From Frankia sp. AgB32 (GTDB lineage Bacteria; Actinomycetota; Actinomycetes; Frankiales; Frankiaceae), in contig NZ_JALKFX010000030.1 of assembly GCF_023243045.1 (NCBI RefSeq), forward strand, positions 1 through 64,000: 64,000 bases of DNA, read 5' to 3'. Below the pieces are notes generated by a model. It had not been told where the DNA came from. It did no database searches and worked only from the letters and a program-made list of their open reading frames with translations. The translations under genes and the position numbers were made by a program. Below, piece after piece: positions 36,736 through 46,100 of the stretch. Within the stretch, counting starts at the first letter, position 1. Each line of letters opens with the position of its first letter.

Positions 36736-37917
36736 ATGTCCGCCGTTCCAGGGAGGCATCCGATCGACCGCTACGAGCTCATCGACCTGACTCGACGGGC
36801 ACTCAAAATCGCAACGGACCGGACCACGGACATGACTGCGTCGGAGCGCCGTCAGCCCGCCGCCGCATATACCGACCGCGATCGATTCGACCGCGAACGG
36901 GAACTCGTCCGGCGCGCTCCGCAACTGGTCGGTTATCGTTCCGAGCTGCCGACGCCGGGCACCTTCTGCACAAAGACCGTGATGGACGTTCCGGTACTGC
37001 TCACCCGTGCCGCGGACGGCCAGGTACGTGCTTTCCAGAACGTGTGCGCGCACCGGCAGGCGCCGGTCGCCCAGGGCTGCGGCGAGGCCGAGCGGTTCGT
37101 CTGCCCGTTCCACGCGTGGGTCTACAACAACGAGGGCCAGTACGTCGGCGGCCCCGGCCAGGACGGCTTCCCGCAGACGCTGAGGCCCGGTGTCGGCCTC
37201 ACCGAGCTGCCCGCCGCCGAGCATTCCGGCTTCCTCTGGGTCGGCCTGGACCCGGCCGCCGGCCCGCTGGACATCGCCGATCACCTCGGTGATCTCGGTC
37301 CGGAGCTGGAGTCCTGGAACATCGGGAACTGGGCGCCGATCGGCGAGAAGGTGCTCGACACCCAGATCAACTGGAAGTTCGCGCTGGACACGTTCGCGGA
37401 GAACTACCATTTCGCGTCCGTCCACAAGGACACGTTCGGTCTGATCGCCCGCAGCAACTGCGCGCTGTTCGACTCGTTCGGGCCGCACCACCGGTTGGTT
37501 TTTCCGCTCCGACACATCACGGATATCGCGGAGCAACCAGAGGACTCGTGGGAGCCGCTGCACAACCTCGCGGTGATCTACGCGCTCTACCCGAACATCG
37601 TGCTGTCGGCCACCGTGGCCAATGGCGAGGTATTCCGGGTCTACCCGGGCCGTGAGCCGGGCCACTCGGTGACCTACCATCAGAACGCCACACCGATGGA
37701 CCTCAGCGACGAGGCCACCAGAAAGGGCGCCGGCGAGATCTTCGAATACGCCCACGCCACCGTCCGTGACGAGGACTATCGCCTCGCGGCGGAGATCCAG
37801 CGTGCCATGGCCTCCGGCGCCCGCGCCGAACTGGTCTTCGGGCGCAACGAGCCGGGCCTGCACCACCGGCACCTCGCTTTCGACGCGGCCCTCGGCGACC
37901 CGCTGCTGCACGACTGA
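36736..37917 (+). CDS. Rieske-type aromatic-ring-hydroxylating dioxygenase, alpha subunit
   Basis: About 393 residues from ATG 36736. The Rieske [2Fe-2S] motif is NVCAHRQAP...FVCPFHAWVY (CxH and CxxH). The mononuclear iron site is DTFAENYHFASVHKDTF, with the third carboxylate expected in the C-terminal part. It would insert oxygen into an aromatic or other compound, with electrons from a separate reductase. No beta subunit, ferredoxin or reductase gene is adjacent. The frame is open to 36631 and ATG 36697 is another start; homology begins near YELIDL, so I chose 36736. Confidence 0.85.
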   Translation: MSAVPGRHPIDRYELIDLTRRALKIATDRTTDMTASERRQPAAAYTDRDRFDRERELVRRAPQLVGYRSELPTPGTFCTKTVMDVPVLLTRAADGQVRAFQNVCAHRQAPVAQGCGEAERFVCPFHAWVYNNEGQYVGGPGQDGFPQTLRPGVGLTELPAAEHSGFLWVGLDPAAGPLDIADHLGDLGPELESWNIGNWAPIGEKVLDTQINWKFALDTFAENYHFASVHKDTFGLIARSNCALFDSFGPHHRLVFPLRHITDIAEQPEDSWEPLHNLAVIYALYPNIVLSATVANGEVFRVYPGREPGHSVTYHQNATPMDLSDEATRKGAGEIFEYAHATVRDEDYRLAAEIQRAMASGARAELVFGRNEPGLHHRHLAFDAALGDPLLHD

Positions 37918-37987
37918 TTCACGTCATGCGATCCGAGCCGCGCCCGCGCGGGCGGACCCTCAGAGCCCGCCCGCGCCACGGCTCCCG

Positions 37988-38005
37988 CCGGCGTCGAGAC
38001 GCCGG
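37988..38005. terminator. Possible rho-independent-like hairpin after the Rieske gene
   Basis: CCGGCGTC-GA-GACGCCGG is a perfect 8-base stem about 70 bases after the Rieske stop. There is no T-tract, so it may only be an RNA-stabilising hairpin. Confidence 0.3.
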
Positions 38006-38109
38006 ACCGGCCCTCGGACCGGCCCCCGGGCCGGCGTGACCTCGCGGAAACCGGAGTCCTCTACGGTTCTGGTCGGCCGAGATGCCGACGCGAGCCGAGG
38101 TGACGACCG

Positions 38110-39270
38110 ATGACCGACGACGCGACGACCGTCAGCGCGAGGGCCGGCAACGCGACGGCCGGCAACGCGAGGGCCAGCGAGGACGCGACGACCACCAGGC
38201 CCGCGGCGTTCGGGTCGGCGGGCGGCGGGCTCGTGCCGGTCGTCGACGTCTCGGCGTGGACCGGACCGGACGGCGCGGGACGGGCGGACGAGCGGCGGGC
38301 GGTGGCTCGCCGTCTCGACGAGGTGTGCGCCGCGGTCGGCTTCACCCAGATCGTCGGGCACGGTGTGCCGGACGATCTGATCGCCGACATGCTCGCCGTC
38401 ACCACGGAGTTCTTCGACCGTCCCGTCGAGGAGAAGCTGGCGTTGCGGCCGTCGTCGCCGGAGGTCAACCGCGGGTACGCGCCGTACGGCAGTGAGGCGC
38501 TCGCCTACAGTCTTGGCGCCGAGCAGTCGCTGCCGGACCTGTTCGAGGCGTTCAACATCGGTGTCGACACCTGGCCGGCGGGTGAGGCGTACTACGAGCG
38601 CGAGGCGCACCGGATGTTCGCGCCGAACCTGTGGCCGGCGGAGCCGGCGCGGATGCGGTCGGTGTGGGTGACGTACTTCGACGCGCTCAGCCGGCTCGCC
38701 GCCCGGCTCATGGCCGCGTTCGCCTGCGCGCTCGACCTGCCGGCGGACTACTTCGCCGACCGCACCGGCCGGGCGCCGAACGTCATGCGCGCCAACCGCT
38801 ACCTGCGCCAGCCCGGCTCACCCGACCCGGCGCCCGGCCAGCTGCGGATGGGCGCCCACACCGACTACGGGGCGTGCACGATCCTGCTCGCTGACGACGT
38901 GCCCGGCCTGGAAATCCTCGGTCCGGACGGGGCGTGGTACCCGGTGCGGCCGGTGCCGGGCGCGTTCATCGTCAACATCGGGGATCTGCTGGCCCGTTGG
39001 ACGAACGACCGGTGGCGCTCGACACTGCACCGGGTCGTCCCGCCGCCGCCGGCGCGGCGCGGCCCGGCGTTGCGCCGCTCGATCGCGTTCTTCCGCGAGG
39101 GCAACCACGACGCGATCGTCGAGTGCCTGCCCACGTGCGTGTCCGCGGCGAACCCGGCCCGCTACCCGGCCGAGACCGTCGCCGCGCACCTGATGGCGAA
39201 ACTCCTCGGCCCCCGCACGCTCACCACGTCGACCGCCACGTCGACGACCACCGGCCGCGCCGGCGCCTGA
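38110..39270 (+). CDS. 2-oxoglutarate/Fe(II)-dependent oxygenase, isopenicillin N synthase family
   Basis: A 386-residue non-haem iron oxygenase. The N-terminal domain is VVDVSAWTGPDGAG..., with VGFTQIVGHGVPDDLI. The iron triad is HTDYG (His, Asp) and the His in STLHRVVPPP, with 2-oxoglutarate-binding RRSIAFF. The N terminus (NATAGNARASEDATTT) is low complexity. GAGGTGA precedes the ATG. Substrate unknown; family members hydroxylate or desaturate small molecules. It is a stand-alone gene. Confidence 0.9.
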   Translation: MTDDATTVSARAGNATAGNARASEDATTTRPAAFGSAGGGLVPVVDVSAWTGPDGAGRADERRAVARRLDEVCAAVGFTQIVGHGVPDDLIADMLAVTTEFFDRPVEEKLALRPSSPEVNRGYAPYGSEALAYSLGAEQSLPDLFEAFNIGVDTWPAGEAYYEREAHRMFAPNLWPAEPARMRSVWVTYFDALSRLAARLMAAFACALDLPADYFADRTGRAPNVMRANRYLRQPGSPDPAPGQLRMGAHTDYGACTILLADDVPGLEILGPDGAWYPVRPVPGAFIVNIGDLLARWTNDRWRSTLHRVVPPPPARRGPALRRSIAFFREGNHDAIVECLPTCVSAANPARYPAETVAAHLMAKLLGPRTLTTSTATSTTTGRAGA

Positions 39271-39509
39271 CCGGCCGCTGCCGCCCGGCGGACGGCGCCC
39301 TCGGTGGCACGTTCCCTCTACCTCTCCTCGGGCGTCCCGCCGCCCGCCCGGCGGCCGCCCGGCGGCCACGGCGCCGCCGTGATCGGGCAGCCCCGCGAGC
39401 TCGACCTGCGGCCGGCCGCCCGGGCCGTGCCGGCAGGGACCAGCGGGCCCGCCGGGGGCGACGTTGGGCCTCGCCCGCCCGCCCCGATCCGGGCGTAGCC
39501 TCCGTGGTC

Positions 39510-39824
39510 ATGGCATCGCTACCTACCGCGCCCGTCGTCGCCGCAAGCCTCATCGGCGGGTACTCCGCCGCTCGTCTGAGCGGGCGCCGCGAGCTGGCCG
39601 GTGTCGTCCTGGCTGTCGGCGGGACCGTCTGCGGGCGGTCCTGGCTGCGCAGCCGTGGCCCGGTGCTGACCGGCGTGCTGCTCGGCACCTACACCGCGGC
39701 GTTCGGCGTGGCCCACCCCCTCGCGAAGAAGCTCGGCGCCTGGCCGTCGGTGTTCACCGTCAGCGCGGCCGCCGCGGCCGCCACCTACGTCCTCGCCGAC
39801 CGCCCCACCGACCGCCGGACCTGA
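39510..39824 (+). CDS. Small membrane protein of unknown function
   Basis: A 104-residue hydrophobic protein starting MASLPTAPVVAASLIGGYSA. It has about three to four membrane spans and a conserved-looking GTYTAAFGVAHPLAKKLGAWP. I recall similar small proteins in other actinomycetes, annotated as hypothetical. No function is proposed. Confidence 0.7.
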   Translation: MASLPTAPVVAASLIGGYSAARLSGRRELAGVVLAVGGTVCGRSWLRSRGPVLTGVLLGTYTAAFGVAHPLAKKLGAWPSVFTVSAAAAAATYVLADRPTDRRT

Positions 39825-40028
39825 CCCGACCATCCGTTCACGGCCGGCTACGCGGCCTCCACCGTCCTCAGGCCACGCCGCCCGCGACGCGCGGTCGCGG
39901 CCATCAGCCCCGTCGCGCCGCCCCGCCGTGTGCGGGGCGGCGCTCGCCGTCTGGACGCTCGGTTGTACCGGTGCTCGGTGTTGCCCGTGCTCGGTGTTGC
40001 CGGTGCTCGGTGACGCCGATGCGGGCGC

Positions 40029-40442
40029 TCAGACCGTGCCAACAGTGGCGGTCACGGCGCGCAGCAGGTCGGCGAGGCGTTCCCACGCGGCGCGGGCCGC
40101 GGCGGCGTTCTGCTCGTTGGGCGGCGCCGAGGCGAGCAGCTGCACCGTCTTGACCGCCGCGTACAGGTACAGGGGGCGGCCGCGCCAGACGGTGAGCAGC
40201 GGATAGGTCTCGGCCAGCGCGCGGTGCACGACCCGCCGCAGCGGGATGTCCGGGCTGCGCTGCCCGATGTCCATGCGGTGCAGGATCGTCACGGCCGCGT
40301 CGATCTCGTCCATGTCCGGCATCCAGACACCGATCGTCAGCGCCGCAATGGCCTCCTCGTACGCGTCCAGGGCGGCCACCACCGGATACCCGCCGCCGTG
40401 GTGCACGGGCGGCGGAGCCCAGTCGTCGTCATCGTCGGTCAC
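40029..40442 (-). CDS. Hypothetical cytosolic protein
   Basis: A 137-residue protein (GTG start at 40442; an ATG at 40496 would add 18 residues). An acidic N terminus VTDDDDDW precedes a helical body with many Ala and Leu, for example YPVVAALDAYEEAIAALTIG. It has no recognisable family. The gene stands alone, convergent with the small membrane protein. Confidence 0.6.
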   Translation of the reverse strand: MTDDDDDWAPPPVHHGGGYPVVAALDAYEEAIAALTIGVWMPDMDEIDAAVTILHRMDIGQRSPDIPLRRVVHRALAETYPLLTVWRGRPLYLYAAVKTVQLLASAPPNEQNAAAARAAWERLADLLRAVTATVGTV

Positions 40443-40716
40443 TCGACCACCGTCCCTCACCGGAACCACTCTGGGACGAACAGTGGCCAGACCCATATCG
40501 TTTGATGAATTTATTTCGCTAGACGTCGATCAGACGAACAAAAAAGCGCGCACATCGGATTATCGCCGAAGACCGGCCATGCTTCCTTCGGCGGCCCGCG
40601 CCAGCCCGGCGCGGGGTGGGGGTACCGCCGCGGGGAAGCCCCACCCCCGGTGGCACCAGCCGGCGGCCGCAGGCCCCCCGATCGGGTGGACGGCGTCGGC
40701 TGGGAACATCGCCGCC

Positions 40717-41565
40717 ATGGGACCGAGCCGGCGGACACTGCTGCTCGCCGGGCTGACCGCTGGCTGCGCCGTCGGCGGCAGCCCCGCCACCCCCGCCCCC
40801 GGCCCGAGCGCCGGCACCCACGAAGCGCTGACCGCCGCCGCGGCGGCAACCGGGCCCGCGACGGTCACCACCACGACGTTCCGCAGCGCCGCGCGCCGCC
40901 GCCAGGTGGCGATGTCGGTCGTCACCCCGGCGGGTGGCGGGCGGGGGCTGCCCGTCTGTCTGGTGCTGCACGGGCGTGGTGACGATGCCCGCGGCGCGGT
41001 CGGTCTGCTCGGGCTCGACGGCCTGCTCCCGGCGGCGATCCGCGCGGGCACGGCGCCGTTCGTTCTCGTCACCCTGGACGGCGGCACGACCTACTGGCAC
41101 CGGCGCTCCTCCGGCGACGACCCGGAGACGATGATTCTCGGTGAGGTCCTTCCCCGGTTGGCCGCCGCCGGCCTGCGCACCGGCCGGTTCGCGGTGCTGG
41201 GCTGGTCGATGGGGGGCTACGGCGCGCTGCTGCTCGCCCGCCGTCATCCCGAGCTGGTGGTCGCCGCCGCCGCGAGCAGCCCGGCGATGTGGCACACCTA
41301 CGGCGCCAGCGCCCCCGGCGCCTTCGACTCGGCCGCCGACTTCGCCGCGCACGAGGTGCTCGGCACCCCGCCCGCGCCCGGCGTCGCCTACCGCATCGAC
41401 TGCGGCGCCGCCGACCCCTTCGCCGCGGTCTCCCGCCAGGCCGTCGCACAGCTGCACCCGAGCGAGTACAGCCTCGGTACGGGCGGCCACACCCCCGCCT
41501 ACTGGCGTTCGGTCGCCCCCGCCCAGCTCGCCTTCCTCGGCACCGCCCTGGCCCGCGCGGTCTGA
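40717..41565 (+). CDS. Secreted esterase / alpha-beta hydrolase lipoprotein
   Basis: A 282-residue hydrolase of the esterase D / antigen-85-like group. The N terminus has a twin-Arg and lipobox-like signal (GPSRRTLLLAGLTAGC). The nucleophile elbow is LGWSMGGYGALLLARR. The catalytic Asp is probably in IDCGAADPF and the His in GTGGHTPAYW. LPVCLVLHGRGDD provides the oxyanion-hole strand. It would act outside the cell on esters or acyl groups. An AT-rich patch (40498-40560) upstream probably contains the promoter. Confidence 0.85.
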   Translation: MGPSRRTLLLAGLTAGCAVGGSPATPAPGPSAGTHEALTAAAAATGPATVTTTTFRSAARRRQVAMSVVTPAGGGRGLPVCLVLHGRGDDARGAVGLLGLDGLLPAAIRAGTAPFVLVTLDGGTTYWHRRSSGDDPETMILGEVLPRLAAAGLRTGRFAVLGWSMGGYGALLLARRHPELVVAAAASSPAMWHTYGASAPGAFDSAADFAAHEVLGTPPAPGVAYRIDCGAADPFAAVSRQAVAQLHPSEYSLGTGGHTPAYWRSVAPAQLAFLGTALARAV

Positions 41566-41854
41566 TGTCCCGCCGCCCGCGGTCGCGCGGCGCCGGACGG
41601 ACGGTCCCGCGGCGTCGCGCGGCGATTCCACCGGTCCGCTGTCCGACGGTGGACGAGGAAAGCCGACTTTGCCGGAAACCCCGCGCGGTCCTTCCCCAGT
41701 TGCGAGCATGGCCGGGTACGACAGCGGGCGCCGGGGCGATCACCGTCAGTCCGATTCACCAGCGCGGCCTTCGGGGGAAGCCGGCGGGCGTGAACGTTCC
41801 ACGGAGCCGGGTGTCGTGTGTTGTCCGACCTGTCCACCTCGATGTGGAGGCCCC

Positions 41855-42133
41855 GTGTCCACGATCATCAACACCGATCCGAAAGACCTGGAGGAGTTCG
41901 CCAACCTCGTCGTGGGTTTCGGCGAGACGGTGACCGAACAACTCCGGGGCCTGCAGACGCGCTTCGATCAGCTGCACTGGCAGGACATCCAGAAGGAGAA
42001 GTTCCGGGACCTGGTCACGGAGCACGCGCAGCATCTTCACTCGCTGCTTGAGGCCGTCGTCCAGGTGGCGCCCGAACTGCGCGGCAAGAGCGCGAAGCTG
42101 CACGAGTACCTCGACGGCGGGCCCGGCCTCTAG
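41855..42133 (+). CDS. WXG100-like small helical protein
   Basis: A 92-residue protein of two predicted helices around LHWQDIQKEKFRD, a W-x-D variant of the WXG turn of ESX/type VII substrates. The helices are LEEFANLVVGFGETVTEQLRGL before and HLHSLLEAVVQVAPELR after. GTG start with GGAGG four bases upstream. It is followed by a coiled-coil protein and an FtsK/EccC-like ATPase; EsxA-like proteins are the substrates that such ATPases bind. It probably forms an antiparallel hairpin dimer. Confidence 0.75.
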   Translation: MSTIINTDPKDLEEFANLVVGFGETVTEQLRGLQTRFDQLHWQDIQKEKFRDLVTEHAQHLHSLLEAVVQVAPELRGKSAKLHEYLDGGPGL

Positions 42134-42172
42134 GCGGCCGACCGGTAGCGAGACGGCGTCGAAGGACGCGCC

Positions 42173-43162
42173 ATGGTGGTCGTCGTCGATCCCACCGTGC
42201 TCACGGCGCACCTGGGTCTGCTGGTGAGCACCGCGGCCCAGCTCGGTTCCGCGGCCCTGGAGATCACCGGCTGCCTCACCGAGACGGCCGGGCGGGCGGA
42301 CCGCAACCTGGCCAGCCACCGGGCGAGGCTGGACGCGGCGACCCGTGCCCGTCACCTCGCCGAGACGGAGGTCGAACGCGCGCAGCGTGAGATCGAGGCC
42401 GCCCAGCGCTCCGTCGCCGAGGCGCAGGCCGCGCTGGACCGAGCCCGCTCGCAGACCTGGCGGGATGCCGACGGAACCGAGCACCACCCTGACACGAGCG
42501 CCGAGCAGGCGGCGGTGTCGCGGGCGCGGGAGCGGGTCACCGTCGCCCGCCGCGCGCTCGCCCGGGTGCAGGCGGAACTGGAGAAGGCGATCGCCGCCGT
42601 GCTGGGCGCCGAGCGCGGCACCCGGGCCGCCGGCGCCCTGTGCGGCCGCGTCGGCGAACAGGTGGCGAACGCCGCCGCCGTCGCCGAGTGGATCAGCATG
42701 TTCCAGCAGCTCGCGACCGATGCGTCGTTCCTGCTCACCATCAAGACCGACCTGTTGGACCAGTATCTCGGCGACCTGCCCGCGCAGGCGTCCATCGCCC
42801 GGGCCGCCGCCCCCGCGGCGGCGCTCGCCGTCGCGCTGTCCGGCCTCGGCGGCGGCCTCGTCGGGCCGTTGGGTCTCGCGACGCAGCTCGGCCTCAGCGC
42901 CAGCGGGGTCACCGGAGTCGCCGGAGTCGCCGCGAGCCTGATCGACCTGAGCTCGGCGTTCGGCGGCGGCCTCGGCCTTCTCGCCGAGCACTGGGCCGAC
43001 GACGTCGGCCACCGCTACCGCAACGCGTTCGCCGAGCCGCTCGCCGAGCGGCTGCGCGGCATCGCCCACGCCGCCGATGACGTCAGCACGGCCGTCGGCG
43101 GGATCACTCGCGACCTCGAAGGTTCCGAACGAGACAGCACCCGGAGGACCGAGGATGGATGA
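42173..43162 (+). CDS. Coiled-coil protein of the WXG100-FtsK cassette
   Basis: A 329-residue protein of unknown family. A short N-terminal helical region leads to a long charged coiled coil (about residues 40-150, rich in Ala/Arg/Glu, for example EVERAQREIEAAQRSVAEAQ). A hydrophobic Gly/Ala segment (about 215-265) could be a membrane or oligomerisation helix (LAVALSGLGGGLVGPLGLA), with a further helix after it. It overlaps the FtsK gene by eight bases. In this context it may be a secretion adaptor or substrate. Confidence 0.7.
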   Translation: MVVVVDPTVLTAHLGLLVSTAAQLGSAALEITGCLTETAGRADRNLASHRARLDAATRARHLAETEVERAQREIEAAQRSVAEAQAALDRARSQTWRDADGTEHHPDTSAEQAAVSRARERVTVARRALARVQAELEKAIAAVLGAERGTRAAGALCGRVGEQVANAAAVAEWISMFQQLATDASFLLTIKTDLLDQYLGDLPAQASIARAAAPAAALAVALSGLGGGLVGPLGLATQLGLSASGVTGVAGVAASLIDLSSAFGGGLGLLAEHWADDVGHRYRNAFAEPLAERLRGIAHAADDVSTAVGGITRDLEGSERDSTRRTEDG

Positions 43163-46100
43163 GCCAGCCCCCCTCATCGACCGCCTGGACAGACTGCGCG
43201 GCCAGATCGACGCCGCCCAACGGGAGGCGACGCGGGCCACCGAGACGGCGGACGCGCGCCTCACCGCGCAGCGCACGAAGATCAGTGCGGCCCGTTCCGC
43301 CGAGCAGCGGGACAACGCCCGCTGGCGCGACGCGAACGTCCGCCCGCTGGTCGCCCAGGCGCACGAGGCCCTCGGCTCGCGCGTTCACCTGTGGGAACGG
43401 GCCGAACAGCAGCGGCACGCGCCGCGACGACCGCCCGCGTCGATGGACACCCTCGACCTGCCCGACACCCTCGACCTGTTGGCGGAGGCCGCGAACAAGC
43501 TGGGCTCGATCTGGCGCAGCAGGCGCTACTGGGTCGCCATGGCGGTGGCCGCCGTCCGGCGCGCCGACCAGCTCATCGCCGACAGCGACGCGCAGGCCGA
43601 ACGGCAGGCGCGGCTCGCCGGCCAGCAGGCGGTCGACGATCACCATCAGGCCATCACCGCCGCACGGCGGCGCTGGCAGGCCCAGTTCGCCCGGCTGCGC
43701 GCGGAGCTCGCGGCCACCGTCGCCGAGCTGGACGAGATCGACCGGCCCGCGGACACGGACTGGAGTGACTGGCGGACACCCGCGCGGCCACTCGGTGCCG
43801 TGCGCCTGGGCGACCACACCCGGCAGGGCTTCGCCGACGAGCCGATCGCGGTGCCGGCACTGTTCCGCTTCCCAGCGGCGACAAACCTGGTCATCCGGAC
43901 CGTCCGGGACAACGCGGAGCACACCGACGCGATCCTCGGCGTGATCTGCCGGCTGCTCGCCGCGGTGCCGCCCGGGCAGCTGCGGCTGACCGTCATCGAC
44001 CCGCGTTCGCTCGGCGGCAGCGTCCGCACCCTGGCCGGGCTCAACTCCGACGACGTGAAGCTGCTGGACAAGCCGCTCACCGAATCGATCGACATCGAGC
44101 GCAGGCTCGCCGCCCTGGTCGGACGGATCATGCGCGTGCACGGCGAGATGCTCGGCCCCAACGGGCTGGACACCCTGACCGAGTACAACGATCGGGTCGC
44201 CGCCCGCCCGGAGCCCTACCACCTGGTGGTGCTGTTCGACTTCCCCAGCGGCTTCACCACCGCGGACAGCCGCATCCGCGTCGATCAGGTGATGTCCAAC
44301 GGCCCGGCCTGCGGCGTCTACACCGTGCTCGCCATCAACGACGAGGACCCGGACCATCAGCACCACCTGGAGCTCACCGCCGACGGCCGGGTGCTGCCCG
44401 GGCCCGCCGCGTTCGGCCCGGCGAGCGCCGGAGCGTGGGGCCTGGAACTCGCCCGCCCCCGGGAAGGCCGGTGGGAGCGGTCGGCGGCGCTGCGCACCGT
44501 CGTGGAGCGGGTTGCCGACGCCGCCCGCGACGCGGGGTTGGTCGTCGTCTCGGTGGAACGGATGTTCGCGCTGCTGCCGGCGACGGCGCGGCCCGAGCAC
44601 GGCGGCGTCCCGGGCGCCACCACGGCGATCAGCCCGCAGGAGCCGGCCACCTGGTGGCAGGGCGACGCCGGCGGCCTGCTCGTCGCGCCGCTGGGCCTCT
44701 ACGGCCTCGACGACGTGCAGGCACTACGGCTCGGCGAGGACACCTGGCAGCATGCCCTGATCGCCGGTACGACCGGGTCCGGCAAGTCGACGCTGCTGCA
44801 CACGCTCATCATCTCCGCCGCGACCGTCTACTCCCCCGACGAGCTGGAGCTCTACCTGATCGATCTCAAGGGCGGCGTCGAGTTCTCCGAGTACGCGGTG
44901 CGCCGCCTCCCGCACGCCCGGGTGGTGTCCATGCACAGCGAGCGCGAGTTCGGCCTGGAGACCATGCAGGGCCTGCTCGCCGAGTCCCGCCGCCGCGAGC
45001 TGCTGTTCGCCCAGCACGGGGTGCAGGACCTCGCCGACTACCGCCGGGCGTGGGATGCCGCGCCGGCCGACGATCCGCTGCGGGCCGAGCCGCGCTTCGC
45101 CCGCGCACTACTGATCATCGACGAGTACCACGTGCTGTTCGAGGGCGACGACCACATCGCCCGGGCGGCGCGGGCCTGCCTGAGCTCCCTGGTTCGCCAG
45201 GGCCGGGCGTTCGGCATCGGCACGCTGATGGCCTCGCAGACCCCGAGCAGCCCCGTCCAGCTCGGTGAGGGCGTCCCGAGCCAGATGGCGGTGCGGATCG
45301 CGCTGCGCTGCCCGGAGAACATCAGCCGGCGCATCCTGGCCGAGAACAATGTCGCCGCGAGCCTGCTCACCGCCCGCGGCGAGGCGATCTACAACCCGGA
45401 GTACGGCCAGGTCGGCCGGGACACGACGTTCCAGGTCGCCTTCCAGGACCGGCTGGCGCGGGCGGACGCGCTGGATCGGATGAGCCGGCTCGCGCACGCC
45501 CGGGGATTCACCCGCGAGCCCATGGTGTACGACGGCCACCGGCCGGGCGATCTCACCCGCGACGGGGTCTTCGAGGCCCACGCGGGCGCGGAGTACCGCC
45601 GGGCCGGGCGCGGGCCGACCGATCCGGTCCGGGTCTGGCTGGGCGAGCCGATGGGCCTGACGGCTCCCGTGTCGGTGGCGTTCTCCGCGAGCCCCCGCCG
45701 AAGCCTGCTGGCGATCGGCGACGACGAGGCGAACGTGGGCGTGCTCGTCGCGGTCGTCACCGCCCTCGCCGCCGCCGGCCTCGGGCGCACAGCCGCGACC
45801 GCCGACGCCGTCACGGTGATCGACTTCACCGGCGCGGCCTCCCATTCCCGCTATCCGGGTGTGCAGGCCGAACTGGAGGTACTCCTGCCCGGTCTGCGCC
45901 GCATCGCGGTGCGCGACGCCGAGGAGCATCTGGTCGCGCTCGCCGACGAGGTGCGCCGGCGCCTGGCGGACGACGCCTTCCCGGCCGGCCGCGCGCAGGA
46001 CGCCCGGTTCGTCCTGCTCAACGGTCTGCGTCCGGCCCAGGGTCTGGCGGACTCGCCGCGGTTCCGCCCGGCCGGACTCGGGATGGCGCTCGACGTGCTG

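Noticed and set aside
36736-39270. Rieske and isopenicillin-N-synthase-like genes as part of a biosynthetic cluster
   Set aside because: No synthase, NRPS/PKS or partner redox genes are adjacent; the genes look like independent oxygenases.
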